From Halovenus marina (lineage in GTDB: Archaea > Halobacteriota > Halobacteria > Halobacteriales > Haloarculaceae): a stretch of 64,000 nt of DNA. Positions 35,100 to 44,437 of the stretch are shown one piece after another. Made by a program: the position numbers and the translations under genes. Within the stretch, counting starts at the first letter, position 1, and every line of letters begins with the position of its first letter. The notes beneath the pieces were generated by a model. The model worked only from the letters and a program-made list of their open reading frames with translations, had not been told where the DNA came from and ran no database searches. The DNA lies in the NCBI RefSeq assembly GCF_051414115.1, contig NZ_JBLKNZ010000001.1:2852001-2916000 (forward strand), read 5' to 3'.

Positions 35100-36854
35100 T
35101 CAATCCCACTGCACGCCGGGGTTGGTGACAGCACCGTTAGCGGCCGAGCCGAAATCGCGAATGTACTTCGCGAGGACGCCGGTGTCGTAGGCTGGCTCCG
35201 GGTCGTCGCGCTCGTCCAGTCGTGCCTGGAGTTCCTCTTCTGAGAGGTCAACTGCGAGCGTTCGGTCTGGGATGTCGACGGTGACGGTGTCGCCGTCTTC
35301 GAGCGCGCCGATGGGGCCGCCGACGTAGGCTTCTGGGGCGACGTGGCCGATCATCGGCCCTCTGGTCGCACCCGAGAAGCGGCCGTCGGTCAACAGCGCC
35401 ACGTCGTCCTCGTGGCCCTGTCCGACGACGGCGGCGGTGACGCCGAGCATCTCTCGCATGCCCGGGCCGCCCTGTGGCCCTTCGTTGCGGATGACGATGA
35501 CGTCGCCGCTCTCGATGTGGCCTTCCTGGACGTACTCCATCGCCGCTTCCTCGCTCTCGAAGACGCGGGCGGGACCCTCGTGGTGGAAGGCGTCGTCGCC
35601 GGTGACCTTCAGGACGCCGCCGTCGGGCGCGAGATTCCCAGTGAGGATCTTGATCGCGCCCTCCTCCTGTTTGGGGTCGTCGACGGTGTACAGCCAGTCG
35701 GCGTCGAGTTCCGAATCGTCGGGGAGCCGTCCCTCGGATTCGAGATGTTCGATCTCCTCGGCGAGCGTGCGTCCGGTGACGGTCATCGCGTCGCCGTGGA
35801 GCAGGTCCGCTTCGAGCAGTCGGCGGAGCACGACCGGGACGCCGCCGAGTTCGTGCAGGTCGTTCATCACGCGCTCGCCGCCCGGTTGCAGGTCGGCAAT
35901 CTTTGGCGTCCGACGGCTGATCTCGTCGAACTCCTCGATAGCGAGGTCGATCCCGGCCTCGGCGGCCATCGCGAGCAGGTGGAGCACGCCGTTTGTCGAC
36001 CCGCCGATGGCGACCTGCAGTGCGATGGCGTTCTCGAAGGACTCCTTCGTGAGGAAGTCAGATGGTCGTCGTCCTTCTTCGACCACTTCGACGGCAAGTT
36101 CGCCCGCTCGTCGGGCCTCCTCGTAACGAGATTCGGCCTCCGCGGGCGGGGAAGCGGCCCCGAGTGGCGAGAAGCCAAGCGCCTCTGCGACCGAGGCCAT
36201 GGTGTTCGCGGTGAACATCCCGCCACAGGAGCCAGCGCCGGGGCAGGCCTCGTGTTCCATCTCGGAGAGTTCGTCCTCGGACATCTCGCCCTGTGCGACC
36301 GCGCCGACGCCCTCGAAGACGTTCTGGATGGTGATCTCTCGGCCGTCGTGTTCGCCGGGCATGATGGAACCGCCGTAGAGAAAGACGCTCGGCAGATCCG
36401 TGCGAATGGCGGCCATCATCATCCCGGGCATGTTCTTGTCACATCCGCCGATGGTCACGAGCCCGTCCATGCGCTCGCCGAAGGCGACCAGTTCCACCGA
36501 GTCGGCGATGATCTCACGGGAGATGAGCGAGGCGCGCATTCCCTCGGTGCCCATCGAGATGGCATCGGAGATAGTGATCGTGCCGAACTCGATTGGCATC
36601 CCGTCCGACTCGTCGATTGCCTCGTAGGTCGAGGCGGCCACGTCGTCGAGGTGGACGTTACAGGGAGTGATGTCGGCGGCCGGGTTCGCGATGCCGACCA
36701 TCGGTGCGGCCATGTCCTCGTCGTCGTAGCCCATCGCGCGAAACATCGCACGGTGGGGTGCGCGCTCGGGACCCTGCGTGACCTCGTTGCTCGGCAGATC
36801 CGGATCCTTGTCGTACGTTCGCTCGCCGTCGATACGGCTCGGACGTTCACTCAT
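35100..36854 (-). CDS. ilvD: Dihydroxy-acid dehydratase
   Basis: A 584-residue enzyme of valine, leucine and isoleucine synthesis that removes water from 2,3-dihydroxy acids. The Fe-S cluster cysteines are in TPCNVHLDD, IGGCDKNMPGM and CPGAGSCGGMFTANTM. Other IlvD blocks are GTITISDAISMGTEGM, IALQVAIGGSTNGVLHLLAMA, IRNEGPQGGPGMREML and LLTDGRFSGATRGPMIGHVAPEA (in part). The ATG at 36854 (MSERPSRIDG) is fixed by a gtttaagt box at about 36877-36885, 27 bases upstream. No other ilv or leu genes are in the window. Confidence 0.96.
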   Translation of the reverse strand: MSERPSRIDGERTYDKDPDLPSNEVTQGPERAPHRAMFRAMGYDDEDMAAPMVGIANPAADITPCNVHLDDVAASTYEAIDESDGMPIEFGTITISDAISMGTEGMRASLISREIIADSVELVAFGERMDGLVTIGGCDKNMPGMMMAAIRTDLPSVFLYGGSIMPGEHDGREITIQNVFEGVGAVAQGEMSEDELSEMEHEACPGAGSCGGMFTANTMASVAEALGFSPLGAASPPAEAESRYEEARRAGELAVEVVEEGRRPSDFLTKESFENAIALQVAIGGSTNGVLHLLAMAAEAGIDLAIEEFDEISRRTPKIADLQPGGERVMNDLHELGGVPVVLRRLLEADLLHGDAMTVTGRTLAEEIEHLESEGRLPDDSELDADWLYTVDDPKQEEGAIKILTGNLAPDGGVLKVTGDDAFHHEGPARVFESEEAAMEYVQEGHIESGDVIVIRNEGPQGGPGMREMLGVTAAVVGQGHEDDVALLTDGRFSGATRGPMIGHVAPEAYVGGPIGALEDGDTVTVDIPDRTLAVDLSEEELQARLDERDDPEPAYDTGVLAKYIRDFGSAANGAVTNPGVQWD

Positions 36855-36989
36855 ACGTAGTCGGTGGGTGTCACTGTACTTAAACGGCCCCTTCTCCCTG
36901 ACGGCGATTCGCGTGAAACACCGTCGAATGATGGGTCGAGAGCGAGTGGCGGCAGTCCGCTCCACGAGCGAGCACCCTCTCGAACCAGA

Positions 36990-37631
36990 CTACCCCGTCC
37001 GGTCAGTCGGCCCCCCGAGCACGGATTTCAGCAGTTCTGCCTCCCCGCGGCGGAGGATGGTACTCGCTGTCGACTTGTCGATATCGAGCGTCTCGGCGAG
37101 TTCGGCGAGCGTACACTCTCTGGGCACCTCGAAGTAGCCTTCCCGCACTGCCGTTTCGAGCACCTCTCGCTGGCGGTCGGTCAGCGTGTTCTCTGGATCG
37201 GTCGATTCGGTCAGCGAAAGGAGTTCGTAGGAGAGTCCCGACGCGTCGAGCGTCGCCCGCAGTCCCTCCAGTTCCTCACGGGTCGCCGTCAGGTCGAACT
37301 CGTAGAAGCCGTTCTGCACGTCGACGGGAAACTCGATAGTCAGCGAGGCGCTCTCGACGAACTCGTAGAGGTTCGTGTCCGTCGTCTCGTATCGCCCGAG
37401 GACCCGCCGCTCGTCGCTTTCGAGCAGTTCGTAGTCGTGGATCGACGAATGCGACCGCATCGAGTCGACCACATCGTCGGGCGTGTCGGTGATCGTCTCC
37501 CCGAGTTCGAGCGCGCTGTCCCCCGTCTTGTACCCCGACAGCAACCGAAACGTCGCCCGCGGAAACGCCGTCGACACGTCCGTCACCCAGATGCCGTCCG
37601 GTAGTCGGATCCGAAATCGTGCGCTGATCAT
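36990..37631 (-). CDS. HTH-10 (Bat-type) transcriptional regulator
   Basis: A 213-residue regulator with an N-terminal Bat-like sensor barrel (1-150) and a C-terminal HTH-10 domain: LTDRQREVLETAVREGYFEVPRECTLAELAE (in part) and DIDKSTASTILRRGEAELLKSV, with the recognition helix around KSTASTILRR. No PAS or GAF input is attached. The start at 37631 (MISARFRIRLP) fits the domain; an ATG at 37655 would add eight residues and fits a leaderless transcript better. A perfect palindrome at 37696-37707 lies just upstream and could be an operator. Confidence 0.86.
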   Translation of the reverse strand: MISARFRIRLPDGIWVTDVSTAFPRATFRLLSGYKTGDSALELGETITDTPDDVVDSMRSHSSIHDYELLESDERRVLGRYETTDTNLYEFVESASLTIEFPVDVQNGFYEFDLTATREELEGLRATLDASGLSYELLSLTESTDPENTLTDRQREVLETAVREGYFEVPRECTLAELAETLDIDKSTASTILRRGEAELLKSVLGGPTDRTG

Positions 37632-37695
37632 CCGTGACTCGTCTGTCTCGAACATCCCGTGCGAACAGTTGCGCGTTCGATACGTTTCTCTGTCC

Positions 37696-37707
37696 CCAAC
37701 ATGTTGG
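37696..37707. promoter_or_regulatory. 12-bp palindrome upstream of the HTH-10 gene
   Basis: ccaacatgttgg is a perfect palindrome about 41-76 bases upstream of the two candidate starts of the leftward HTH-10 gene and about 145 bases before the rightward RND gene. It sits where an operator next to the TATA/BRE of the regulator gene would be expected. Confidence 0.35.
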
Positions 37708-37849
37708 CCTAATATGTACGGACACTCGCCACCCACATCAAGGTACGCGATGAACCAGACGACCCGATTCGCAAACTGGACACACAGCACAGACGGGCCG
37801 AGCGACAGTCGGAGAGACATCACAGGAGACGGACGGAATCGATCCGGGT

Positions 37850-40429
37850 GTGTCTGAGATGTTCGGATCTATCGCTGATCGCGTCTCGACGACGGTCACG
37901 GACCATCCGCTGCTGGTTATCGTCGCCGTTCTCCTTCTGACTGTCGGCGTCGGTGCTGGGCTGCCACAACTCGATATGGCAAATCAGACGAATATCGACG
38001 ACGAAGTCTTCGAGCGAACCGCTGTCGGTGACGCGCTCGAATACACGAACGCCCACTACGGCGACGACGAGGAGACCGCACTTTCGAGCGTGTATCTCAG
38101 ACCAGCGGACGGCAACGCACTCTCCCGAGAGTCGCTGATTCGCGCCCTCGAATATCAGCAGACCGTTCTCGACAACGAGACGGTCGCCGCGGAACTGGTC
38201 GACGGACGGTCGATCACCGGGCCTGCGACGTTCGTGGGGACGGAGTTAGCTAGCGAAGACGCAAGCCCGGCGGAGATGCAGGCGGCTATTGAGGATGCCA
38301 GCGACGAGCGACTCGACGAGGCGATCGAGCAGACACTCAGCGACGGGACGCGTGCCGGGCAGTACCTCCCGCGTGGGTACGAACCCGGAACGGCCGAGGC
38401 CGAGAGCGTTCGTCTGCTCTTCGAGTTCGAGCAGGCTGGCTACACGCAACAGCAGGAGCCACTGCCCGACGAACGCGCCCAGCAGGTGCTGTTCGACGCG
38501 GCCGAGGAGAGCGACGACCTGTTCACGATGGGGACGCTCGCGCAGGCCGAGTGGAGTTCCCAGCAGATCATGGACGTCTTCTGGCTCATCGTCCCGCCAG
38601 CACTGTTGCTCGTCGTCGCCGTCCTGGCGTTTGCCTACCGCGACCTGGTCGACATCCTCGTCGGCTTTGTCGGGGTCTGTGTCTCCGTCCTCTGGTTTTT
38701 CGGCATTCTGGGCTGGCTCGGGATCCCCGCCGGATTCGCCAGCATCGTCGGCCCGATACTGATCGTGGCGCTGTCTATCGACTTCGGGTTGCACGTGATC
38801 ATGCGATACCGGGAACAGCGCGGCCCCGCGGAGGGGATTCGCCCGCCGCTCGCCCGGTCTGGCTCGTCGGTGCTGGTCGCGTTCGTCCTCGTCGCGCTCA
38901 CCGCTGGCGTCGGCTTTCTGGCGAACGTGACGAACCCAATCGGGTTCATCCGCGCGTTCGGCGTCGTCATCACGCTCGGCGTGTTCGCGTCCGTGTTCGT
39001 CTTCGTGACGCTCGTCCCGGCGCTGAAACTCGTGATCGACTCCCGGCTCGAAGGGCACGGATTCGACCGACGGAAGCAGGCGCTCGGAACGAGCGGCGTT
39101 CTGAAGCCAGTCCTCTCCTCGGGCGTCACGCTCGCCCGCTCGGGTGCAGTCGCCGTTGTCGTGCTGTCGCTCGTGGTGGGCGGACTGGGGCTGGTTTCCT
39201 ACACTGACCTCGACAGACAGGGCTTCCAGCAGGACTTCGCCGACGCGGACGACTGGCAGACGGACCTGCCGGACCCGGTCGGCTGGAGTGCTCACGAGAC
39301 CGAGTACCGACAGAACCTCGACTACGTTCAGGCGCAGTTCCAGTCGACTGACGAGCGCGCCCGGACGACCACGTTTCTCGTTCGCGGGGACGTGACCGAC
39401 GTGACCGCACTCGAACGGATTCACGTCGGCACAACCCGGGCCGCCAGCCACGAACTCGCGTTCAGACAGGGCGGACAGGTGCCGGTCGTCTCGCCCCTGT
39501 CGCTCATCCGGGCCTACGCTATCGGAAACGAAGAGTTTGCCACGCTCGTCGCACGTGCTGGAGATCACAACGACGAGCTCGAGGCACTGCTCACAGACCT
39601 GCGCGCGGACGACGAGGCCTTTGCCGCTGCCCTCGCTGCTGTCGACGCTGACTCCGCCTCGGAGCTATCCGACTCTGCCGACGCGACCGACATCGAAGCG
39701 GTGTACGACACCCTCCACGATATCGCGCCCGAGGATGCCGCCGCCGTCCTCAGTCGCGTCGACGGCGAGTACGAGTCGATGCGGCTCATCGTCCCCGTCG
39801 AGCAGGGCGTCGACATCGACGAGCGCGGTGCAGCGATGCACGCACTCGCGGACGAAATCGAAGGCGAGACGGACCTGCGCGTCGACCCGGTCGACTTCGC
39901 GACCGTCTCCAACGCCGGACTCGGGACGATAGCCGACAGCATCCTCTGGACGATGGTGCTGGCCTTCGGCGGCGTCACGCTCGTACTTGCCGCCACCTAC
40001 CACCTCGAACGGCGACGGCTGACCCTCGGCGTGGTGACCGTCGTACCCATCGTGCTCGTGACCGGGTTCGTCTTCGGCGGAATGTACTTGTTTGGCGTCC
40101 CACTGACCTTCATCACTGCGTTTCTGGTGAGCATCACCATCGGGCTGGGCATCGACTACAACATCCACGTCAGCGACCGGTTCATGCAGGAACTCGACGA
40201 CGGGGCCGATCCGATCGACGCGCTGTACACGACGGTTCGGGGCACCGGCGGGGCACTGCTCGGCAGCGCGCTCACCTCCTGTGCCGCCTTCGCCACGCTG
40301 CTCGTTCACCCCTCCGCCGTCTTCCAGTCGTTCGGGGCAATCGTGGTGCTGTCGCTCTTTCTCTCCTTCCTTGTGAGTGTCTTCGTCCTGCCGAGTTTCC
40401 TGCTGTGCTGGGCGCGCTGGCGTGGGTGA
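37850..40429 (+). CDS. RND/MMPL-family transporter
   Basis: An 859-residue protein with two repeats, each a membrane helix, a large external domain and a group of five to six helices. The first helical block has GPILIVALSIDFGLHVIMRYREQRGPAEG and the second FITAFLVSITIGLGIDYNIHVSDRF, the conserved Asp-containing helix 4 of RND/MMPL proteins (quoted segments are adjacent pieces of longer stretches). Such proteins use the proton gradient to export lipids, hopanoids or drugs. The substrate is unknown. The frame starts with GTG at 37850; an ATG at 37859 (MFGSIADRV) is an alternative. No adaptor or outer-membrane partner exists, as expected in archaea. Confidence 0.88.
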   Translation: MSEMFGSIADRVSTTVTDHPLLVIVAVLLLTVGVGAGLPQLDMANQTNIDDEVFERTAVGDALEYTNAHYGDDEETALSSVYLRPADGNALSRESLIRALEYQQTVLDNETVAAELVDGRSITGPATFVGTELASEDASPAEMQAAIEDASDERLDEAIEQTLSDGTRAGQYLPRGYEPGTAEAESVRLLFEFEQAGYTQQQEPLPDERAQQVLFDAAEESDDLFTMGTLAQAEWSSQQIMDVFWLIVPPALLLVVAVLAFAYRDLVDILVGFVGVCVSVLWFFGILGWLGIPAGFASIVGPILIVALSIDFGLHVIMRYREQRGPAEGIRPPLARSGSSVLVAFVLVALTAGVGFLANVTNPIGFIRAFGVVITLGVFASVFVFVTLVPALKLVIDSRLEGHGFDRRKQALGTSGVLKPVLSSGVTLARSGAVAVVVLSLVVGGLGLVSYTDLDRQGFQQDFADADDWQTDLPDPVGWSAHETEYRQNLDYVQAQFQSTDERARTTTFLVRGDVTDVTALERIHVGTTRAASHELAFRQGGQVPVVSPLSLIRAYAIGNEEFATLVARAGDHNDELEALLTDLRADDEAFAAALAAVDADSASELSDSADATDIEAVYDTLHDIAPEDAAAVLSRVDGEYESMRLIVPVEQGVDIDERGAAMHALADEIEGETDLRVDPVDFATVSNAGLGTIADSILWTMVLAFGGVTLVLAATYHLERRRLTLGVVTVVPIVLVTGFVFGGMYLFGVPLTFITAFLVSITIGLGIDYNIHVSDRFMQELDDGADPIDALYTTVRGTGGALLGSALTSCAAFATLLVHPSAVFQSFGAIVVLSLFLSFLVSVFVLPSFLLCWARWRG

Positions 40430-40436
40430 AGAGGTA

Positions 40437-41099
40437 TCAGCCCTCGCTTCCCGCAGCCCCATCGGGGACGAACTGCGCGGCGACCAGACCGATCCCGGCC
40501 GCGATTCCGGCGGGGATCAGTACGGTCAGGAAAAATACGAGAAATGAGACGATGCGTTCCTGCAACCCGCCCTCGACGGCGACAAACGGGCTGAGTGTGA
40601 TGAATGGCATCGCGAGCAAGACGAGCGCGACGGCGTAGCCAGTCGCGGCGACTGCACCCTGTACGGTCCGTCGCCGCACGAGGTAGGCCGTCGCGCCGAG
40701 CCAGAGGAAAAACCCGAGCAGGAGCGCCCAGAGGCTGTTCGTCATCGCGAGTAACACGAAGGTTCCGACCAGACCGACGACGATCCCACCACCGATGCCG
40801 ACGACGACCGTCAGCGTGTTGTCGACGAACCCGTCGGGGTCGAGCAGTCGCCCGTCCTCCGTTCCGACCCCCGCGGCGTCGACGACGCTGTCGGCCTGCG
40901 CTGTGACGGTGCTGGCGACGCTGTCGCCGTCGATCCCGTCAGACGCGGCGGAAAATCCACTCTCGTCTGACTGGTCTATCCCACCGTCCTCGTCCAGTCC
41001 GTCGGGGAATTCCGCCGAACAGTGCATACAGTACGTGGCTGTCTGTCCGACCGGTTCGCCACACTCCGGACAGCGCGGGTCGGCGTTTGCGTCGTGCAT
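40437..41099 (-). CDS. Zinc-ribbon membrane protein
   Basis: A 220-residue protein with an N-terminal zinc ribbon (RCPECGEPVGQTATYCMHCSAEFP, i.e. two CxxC knuckles at residues 10-13 and 24-27), an acidic linker, and about four membrane helices from residue 95 on. This ribbon-plus-membrane architecture is widespread in haloarchaea without a known function. It converges on the RND gene with only 7 bases between ends. Confidence 0.75.
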   Translation of the reverse strand: MHDANADPRCPECGEPVGQTATYCMHCSAEFPDGLDEDGGIDQSDESGFSAASDGIDGDSVASTVTAQADSVVDAAGVGTEDGRLLDPDGFVDNTLTVVVGIGGGIVVGLVGTFVLLAMTNSLWALLLGFFLWLGATAYLVRRRTVQGAVAATGYAVALVLLAMPFITLSPFVAVEGGLQERIVSFLVFFLTVLIPAGIAAGIGLVAAQFVPDGAAGSEG

Positions 41100-41303
41100 G
41101 TTTCAGGTCAACGGAAGCGCTCGACTCGATAGACAACCATTTCGTATCATCTCATATAAATTCTCACTCCGGCCGCTGCCCTGAACGGTGGTGTACCTTT
41201 ATTGAATAGAGCGACGAGGTGGGCGTATCGTGCAATCGAATCCCATCGAACGCGGCGGTTTCGCCAGAAGCCATCACACTTCCCTGCGCCGAGGTGGCTG
41301 CCC

Positions 41304-42614
41304 GTGAGTGACCGACGCTCCGTCTCCGCTGACGCTCACGAACTCAACCCGGAGACAGTCTGGCACATCGAGATGCCAGCAATCCGGTTCGGGCGACACG
41401 CCATCGAAGAACTCGCCGCCCAGTTGCGTGATCTGGGCGTCGAGGAGACCGCTCGCGGCCTCCTCGTCACTGACGAAAACCTCGTCGACGTCGGCCATCC
41501 GGGTCGTGTGCGCGACCACCTCACGGACGCCGGATTCGACGTGGACATCTACGACGGGGTCGAGCGCGAACCCACCGTCGCGGCCGTCGAGGACTGCATC
41601 GCGTTCGTCCGCGACGCGACCGAGAGCGGCTACAACTTCTATCTCGGACTCGGCGGCGGCAGCAGCATGGACACGGCGAAGGTCACGCGGGCGGTTCTCG
41701 CAAACGGCGGTGACCCGCTCGACTACGTCGCCGAACCCACGGGGAACGGTGAACCACTCACCGACTCCGGCGACCCGCTGGTGTTGCTCCCAACGACGGC
41801 CGGAACTGGTGCCGAAATCTCACCCGTCGCCATCCTCTCGGTACCCGACGAGGAGACCAAGGAGGGGATTTCCAGCAATCACGTCCGCGCCGACGCCGCC
41901 GTTCTCGACCCGACGCTGACGACGACGCTTCCCCCGGACCTCACCGCGAAGACGGCGATGGACGCGCTGGGCCACGCCATCGAGGGCTACACCACCCACA
42001 AGTACGACTCGCTGCTCCGCCCGACCGATCCAGCGGAGCGACCCGTCTACGCCGGTCGGTCGCCGCTCACGGAACTGTTCTCCGAGAAGGCGATTCGGCT
42101 CCTGTCGTCGAACGTCCGGCGGGCAGTCCACAACGGCGACGACCTCGACGCCCGCGAGAACGTGCTGCTCGGCGCGCTCTTTGGCGCTATCTCCGGGCTG
42201 ACCGCGGGCGCGAGCCTCTGTCACGCTATGGCGTACCCGGTCGGGAACCGGTATCACACCTACCACGGCGAGACCATCGCCGTCCTGACGCCTGCGAGCA
42301 CCATCGACTACAACGCCGCTAGCGACCCGGCCCGCTTCGCTCACCTCGCGGACCTGTTCGGCGTCGACACCGCGGGCATGACCGACCGCGCGGCCGCGGA
42401 CGCGCTCAAAGCGGAGTACATCCAGCTTCAGCGGGATCTGAACGTCCTGCCGAGCGGCCTCGCCGAACTCGCCGGGATCACCGAGGACGATGTCGACTGG
42501 CTCGCAACGCAGACGGTCGGCACGCAGGAACGACTCCTGCGGTGTAACCCCCGGCCGGTGACGGAAGACGACGTGCGCGACATCTTTCTCGACGCGCTGT
42601 ACAACTGGGAGTAA
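41304..42614 (+). CDS. Iron-containing alcohol dehydrogenase
   Basis: A 436-residue NAD(P)-dependent dehydrogenase. The nucleotide loop is GLGGGSSMDTAKV and the second glycine-rich turn PTTAGTGAEIS. The metal ligands are the Asp and His in TAMDALGHAIEGY and the two His in CHAMAYPVGNRYHTYHGE. The substrate (alcohol, lactaldehyde, maleylacetate or similar) cannot be told. I chose the GTG at 41304 (VSDRRSVSADAHELN). A ctttattga box at 41195-41203 implies a leader of about 75 bases. It is convergent with the DUF1405 gene. Confidence 0.87.
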   Translation: MSDRRSVSADAHELNPETVWHIEMPAIRFGRHAIEELAAQLRDLGVEETARGLLVTDENLVDVGHPGRVRDHLTDAGFDVDIYDGVEREPTVAAVEDCIAFVRDATESGYNFYLGLGGGSSMDTAKVTRAVLANGGDPLDYVAEPTGNGEPLTDSGDPLVLLPTTAGTGAEISPVAILSVPDEETKEGISSNHVRADAAVLDPTLTTTLPPDLTAKTAMDALGHAIEGYTTHKYDSLLRPTDPAERPVYAGRSPLTELFSEKAIRLLSSNVRRAVHNGDDLDARENVLLGALFGAISGLTAGASLCHAMAYPVGNRYHTYHGETIAVLTPASTIDYNAASDPARFAHLADLFGVDTAGMTDRAAADALKAEYIQLQRDLNVLPSGLAELAGITEDDVDWLATQTVGTQERLLRCNPRPVTEDDVRDIFLDALYNWE

Positions 42615-42632
42615 CTGGCTCCGTTGGCTCGG

Positions 42633-43358
42633 TCAGCCTCCATCCCGTCGCTTCACGAGTTCGACCCGGAGCGCGAGCGCGAGAAAGACCGCCAGAATGG
42701 TGGTACAGACGGCGAAGGCGGCGGTGTGGTCGAAGACAGCGAGCGTGCGGTCGATCTCGCCGTTCACGCGCAGGCCGGTCACCCACGTGTGGTGTGGGCC
42801 GTCGAAGATCGCCACGAAGTAATCCAGCACGTCGTTGAGCACGTACCAGCCAGTTGCGACGCCGACGGCCCAGACCGGAAACTCGGCGTAGCGGGTGATG
42901 AGAAACGCCTGCACGACCATCGCGGCGTGACTCCAGATGAGAAACTGGTACAGCCACGGCTCGATCACGCCCGGCCCGTTGACGTAGAGTTGCACGAAGG
43001 GCACCCACGCGCCGTACTTCAGACAGCCGAAGAAAGCGAGCATATGGAGCCATTCGGCGTCCCAGCCCAGCCGCCAACTCGCCAGAGACAGCGCCATGTA
43101 CATCGTCGCCAGCGGGCTGACCGGGACGATGATCCACATGATGATCGGCGTCTCCTGCAGTTGCACCCAGTAAAACCAGAAGCCGAAGGCAGTCCCGGCG
43201 AGGTTGACGAAGACGATGGGCCAGAGCAGCCGAAAGCCGACGTTTTCGAGCCACTCGGGCAGCGGCGCGAGCCACCACGGCAGGTCACGAGACTCGGGAA
43301 TCGGCTCGTCGACGTATCGGGCGAGAAATCCATCGAGGCGAGCGCCGACGCCACTCAT
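42633..43358 (-). CDS. DUF1405 integral membrane protein
   Basis: A 241-residue protein with six or seven membrane helices, matching DUF1405 (YpjA-like). Conserved features are GFWFYWVQL in the first helix pair, FGCLKYGAWVPFV, WSHAAMVVQAF and YVLNDVLDYFV. Function is unknown; the paired Trp, His and Asp residues inside the membrane suggest a channel or enzyme. It is divergent from pdxS, with about 120 bases between starts. Confidence 0.83.
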   Translation of the reverse strand: MSGVGARLDGFLARYVDEPIPESRDLPWWLAPLPEWLENVGFRLLWPIVFVNLAGTAFGFWFYWVQLQETPIIMWIIVPVSPLATMYMALSLASWRLGWDAEWLHMLAFFGCLKYGAWVPFVQLYVNGPGVIEPWLYQFLIWSHAAMVVQAFLITRYAEFPVWAVGVATGWYVLNDVLDYFVAIFDGPHHTWVTGLRVNGEIDRTLAVFDHTAAFAVCTTILAVFLALALRVELVKRRDGG

Positions 43359-43480
43359 ACACGGATGTACGGGCGGTTCCGCAAAACGGTAGCGATCGGA
43401 AAGCGATCACCGAAACCCAGTCGGAGACCGATCCCCCTGGAAACGCAACCGGTTAAGTGGATGCACACCTAATCCGAGAT

Positions 43481-44389
43481 ATGAGCGACCCCACCGATCT
43501 GGAGGAGTTACAGCGCGGCACCGAACTGGTCAAACGCGGCTTCGCGAAGATGCAGAAAGGCGGCGTCATCATGGACGTCGTCACGCCGGAGCAGGCCCGA
43601 ATCGCCGAGGACGTGGGTGCGGTCGCGGTGATGAACCTCGAAGCGGTGCCCGCGGACATCCGCAAGCGCGGCGGCGTCGCCCGCATGGCGGATCCCGCCT
43701 CGCTGCAGGCGGTCATCGACGAAGTCTCGATCCCCGTGATGGGCAAGTGCCGGATCGGCCACCGAACTGAAGCCCAGATTCTCGAAGCCGCGGGCGCGGA
43801 CATGCTCGACGAGTCCGAGGTGCTCACCCCGGCCGACGACGAGTACCACATCGACAAGCGCGAGTTTACGGCTCCATTCGTCTGTGGCGCGCGCAACCTT
43901 CCCGAGGCGCTGCGACGCATCCGCGAGGGCGCGGCGATGATCCGAACAAAGGGCGAGGCCGGAACGGGCGACGTCAATCAGGCGGTACACCACCAGCGCG
44001 CGATCAAATCGGCCATCCGCAAACTCGAAGGGATGAACCACGAGGAGCGTGAACGCTGGGCGCGCGAACACGAGGCCCCGGTCGACCTGGTTCACGAGAC
44101 CGCAGACCGCGGTCGGCTACCCGTGGTCAACTTCGCAGCGGGCGGGATTGCGACGCCCGCCGACGCCGCCCTGATGATGCACCACGGGTGTGACGGCATC
44201 TTCGTCGGGTCGGGCATCTTCGGCGCAGAGGACCCCGAGGCGATGGGGACTGCAATCGTCGAAGCGGTCAACAACTGGGACGACCCTGAGCGACTGGTCG
44301 AGATTGCCGCGAACGTCGGGAAGGGGATGTCCGGAGACGCAAACGTCGACCTGCCAGAAGAAGAGAAGCTCCAGGACCGGGGCGTCTAG
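43481..44389 (+). CDS. pdxS: Pyridoxal 5'-phosphate synthase, lyase subunit
   Basis: A 302-residue PdxS (Pdx1), which builds vitamin B6 (PLP) from ribose 5-phosphate, glyceraldehyde 3-phosphate and ammonia. The family core is unbroken: RGFAKMQKGGVIMDVV, the catalytic Lys in IPVMGKCRIGH, IDESEVLTPAD-like LDESEVLTPADDEYH, CGARNLPEALRRI, and GGIATPADAALMMHHGCDGIFVGS (in part). ggttaagt at 43451-43458 fits a leaderless ATG at 43481. The glutaminase partner pdxT is not in the window, so it is encoded elsewhere. Its product serves enzymes such as LtaE. Confidence 0.97.
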   Translation: MSDPTDLEELQRGTELVKRGFAKMQKGGVIMDVVTPEQARIAEDVGAVAVMNLEAVPADIRKRGGVARMADPASLQAVIDEVSIPVMGKCRIGHRTEAQILEAAGADMLDESEVLTPADDEYHIDKREFTAPFVCGARNLPEALRRIREGAAMIRTKGEAGTGDVNQAVHHQRAIKSAIRKLEGMNHEERERWAREHEAPVDLVHETADRGRLPVVNFAAGGIATPADAALMMHHGCDGIFVGSGIFGAEDPEAMGTAIVEAVNNWDDPERLVEIAANVGKGMSGDANVDLPEEEKLQDRGV

Positions 44390-44437
44390 GTCTGCGACAG
44401 TTTCTCGGGTACTGCTGACTGTGCGCGTCGACGACGG

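Noticed and set aside
38246..39568. Long leftward open frame opposite the RND transporter
   Set aside because: Its Arg/Glu/Asp-rich composition is typical of antisense frames of GC-rich membrane-protein genes, and the RND reading is clear.
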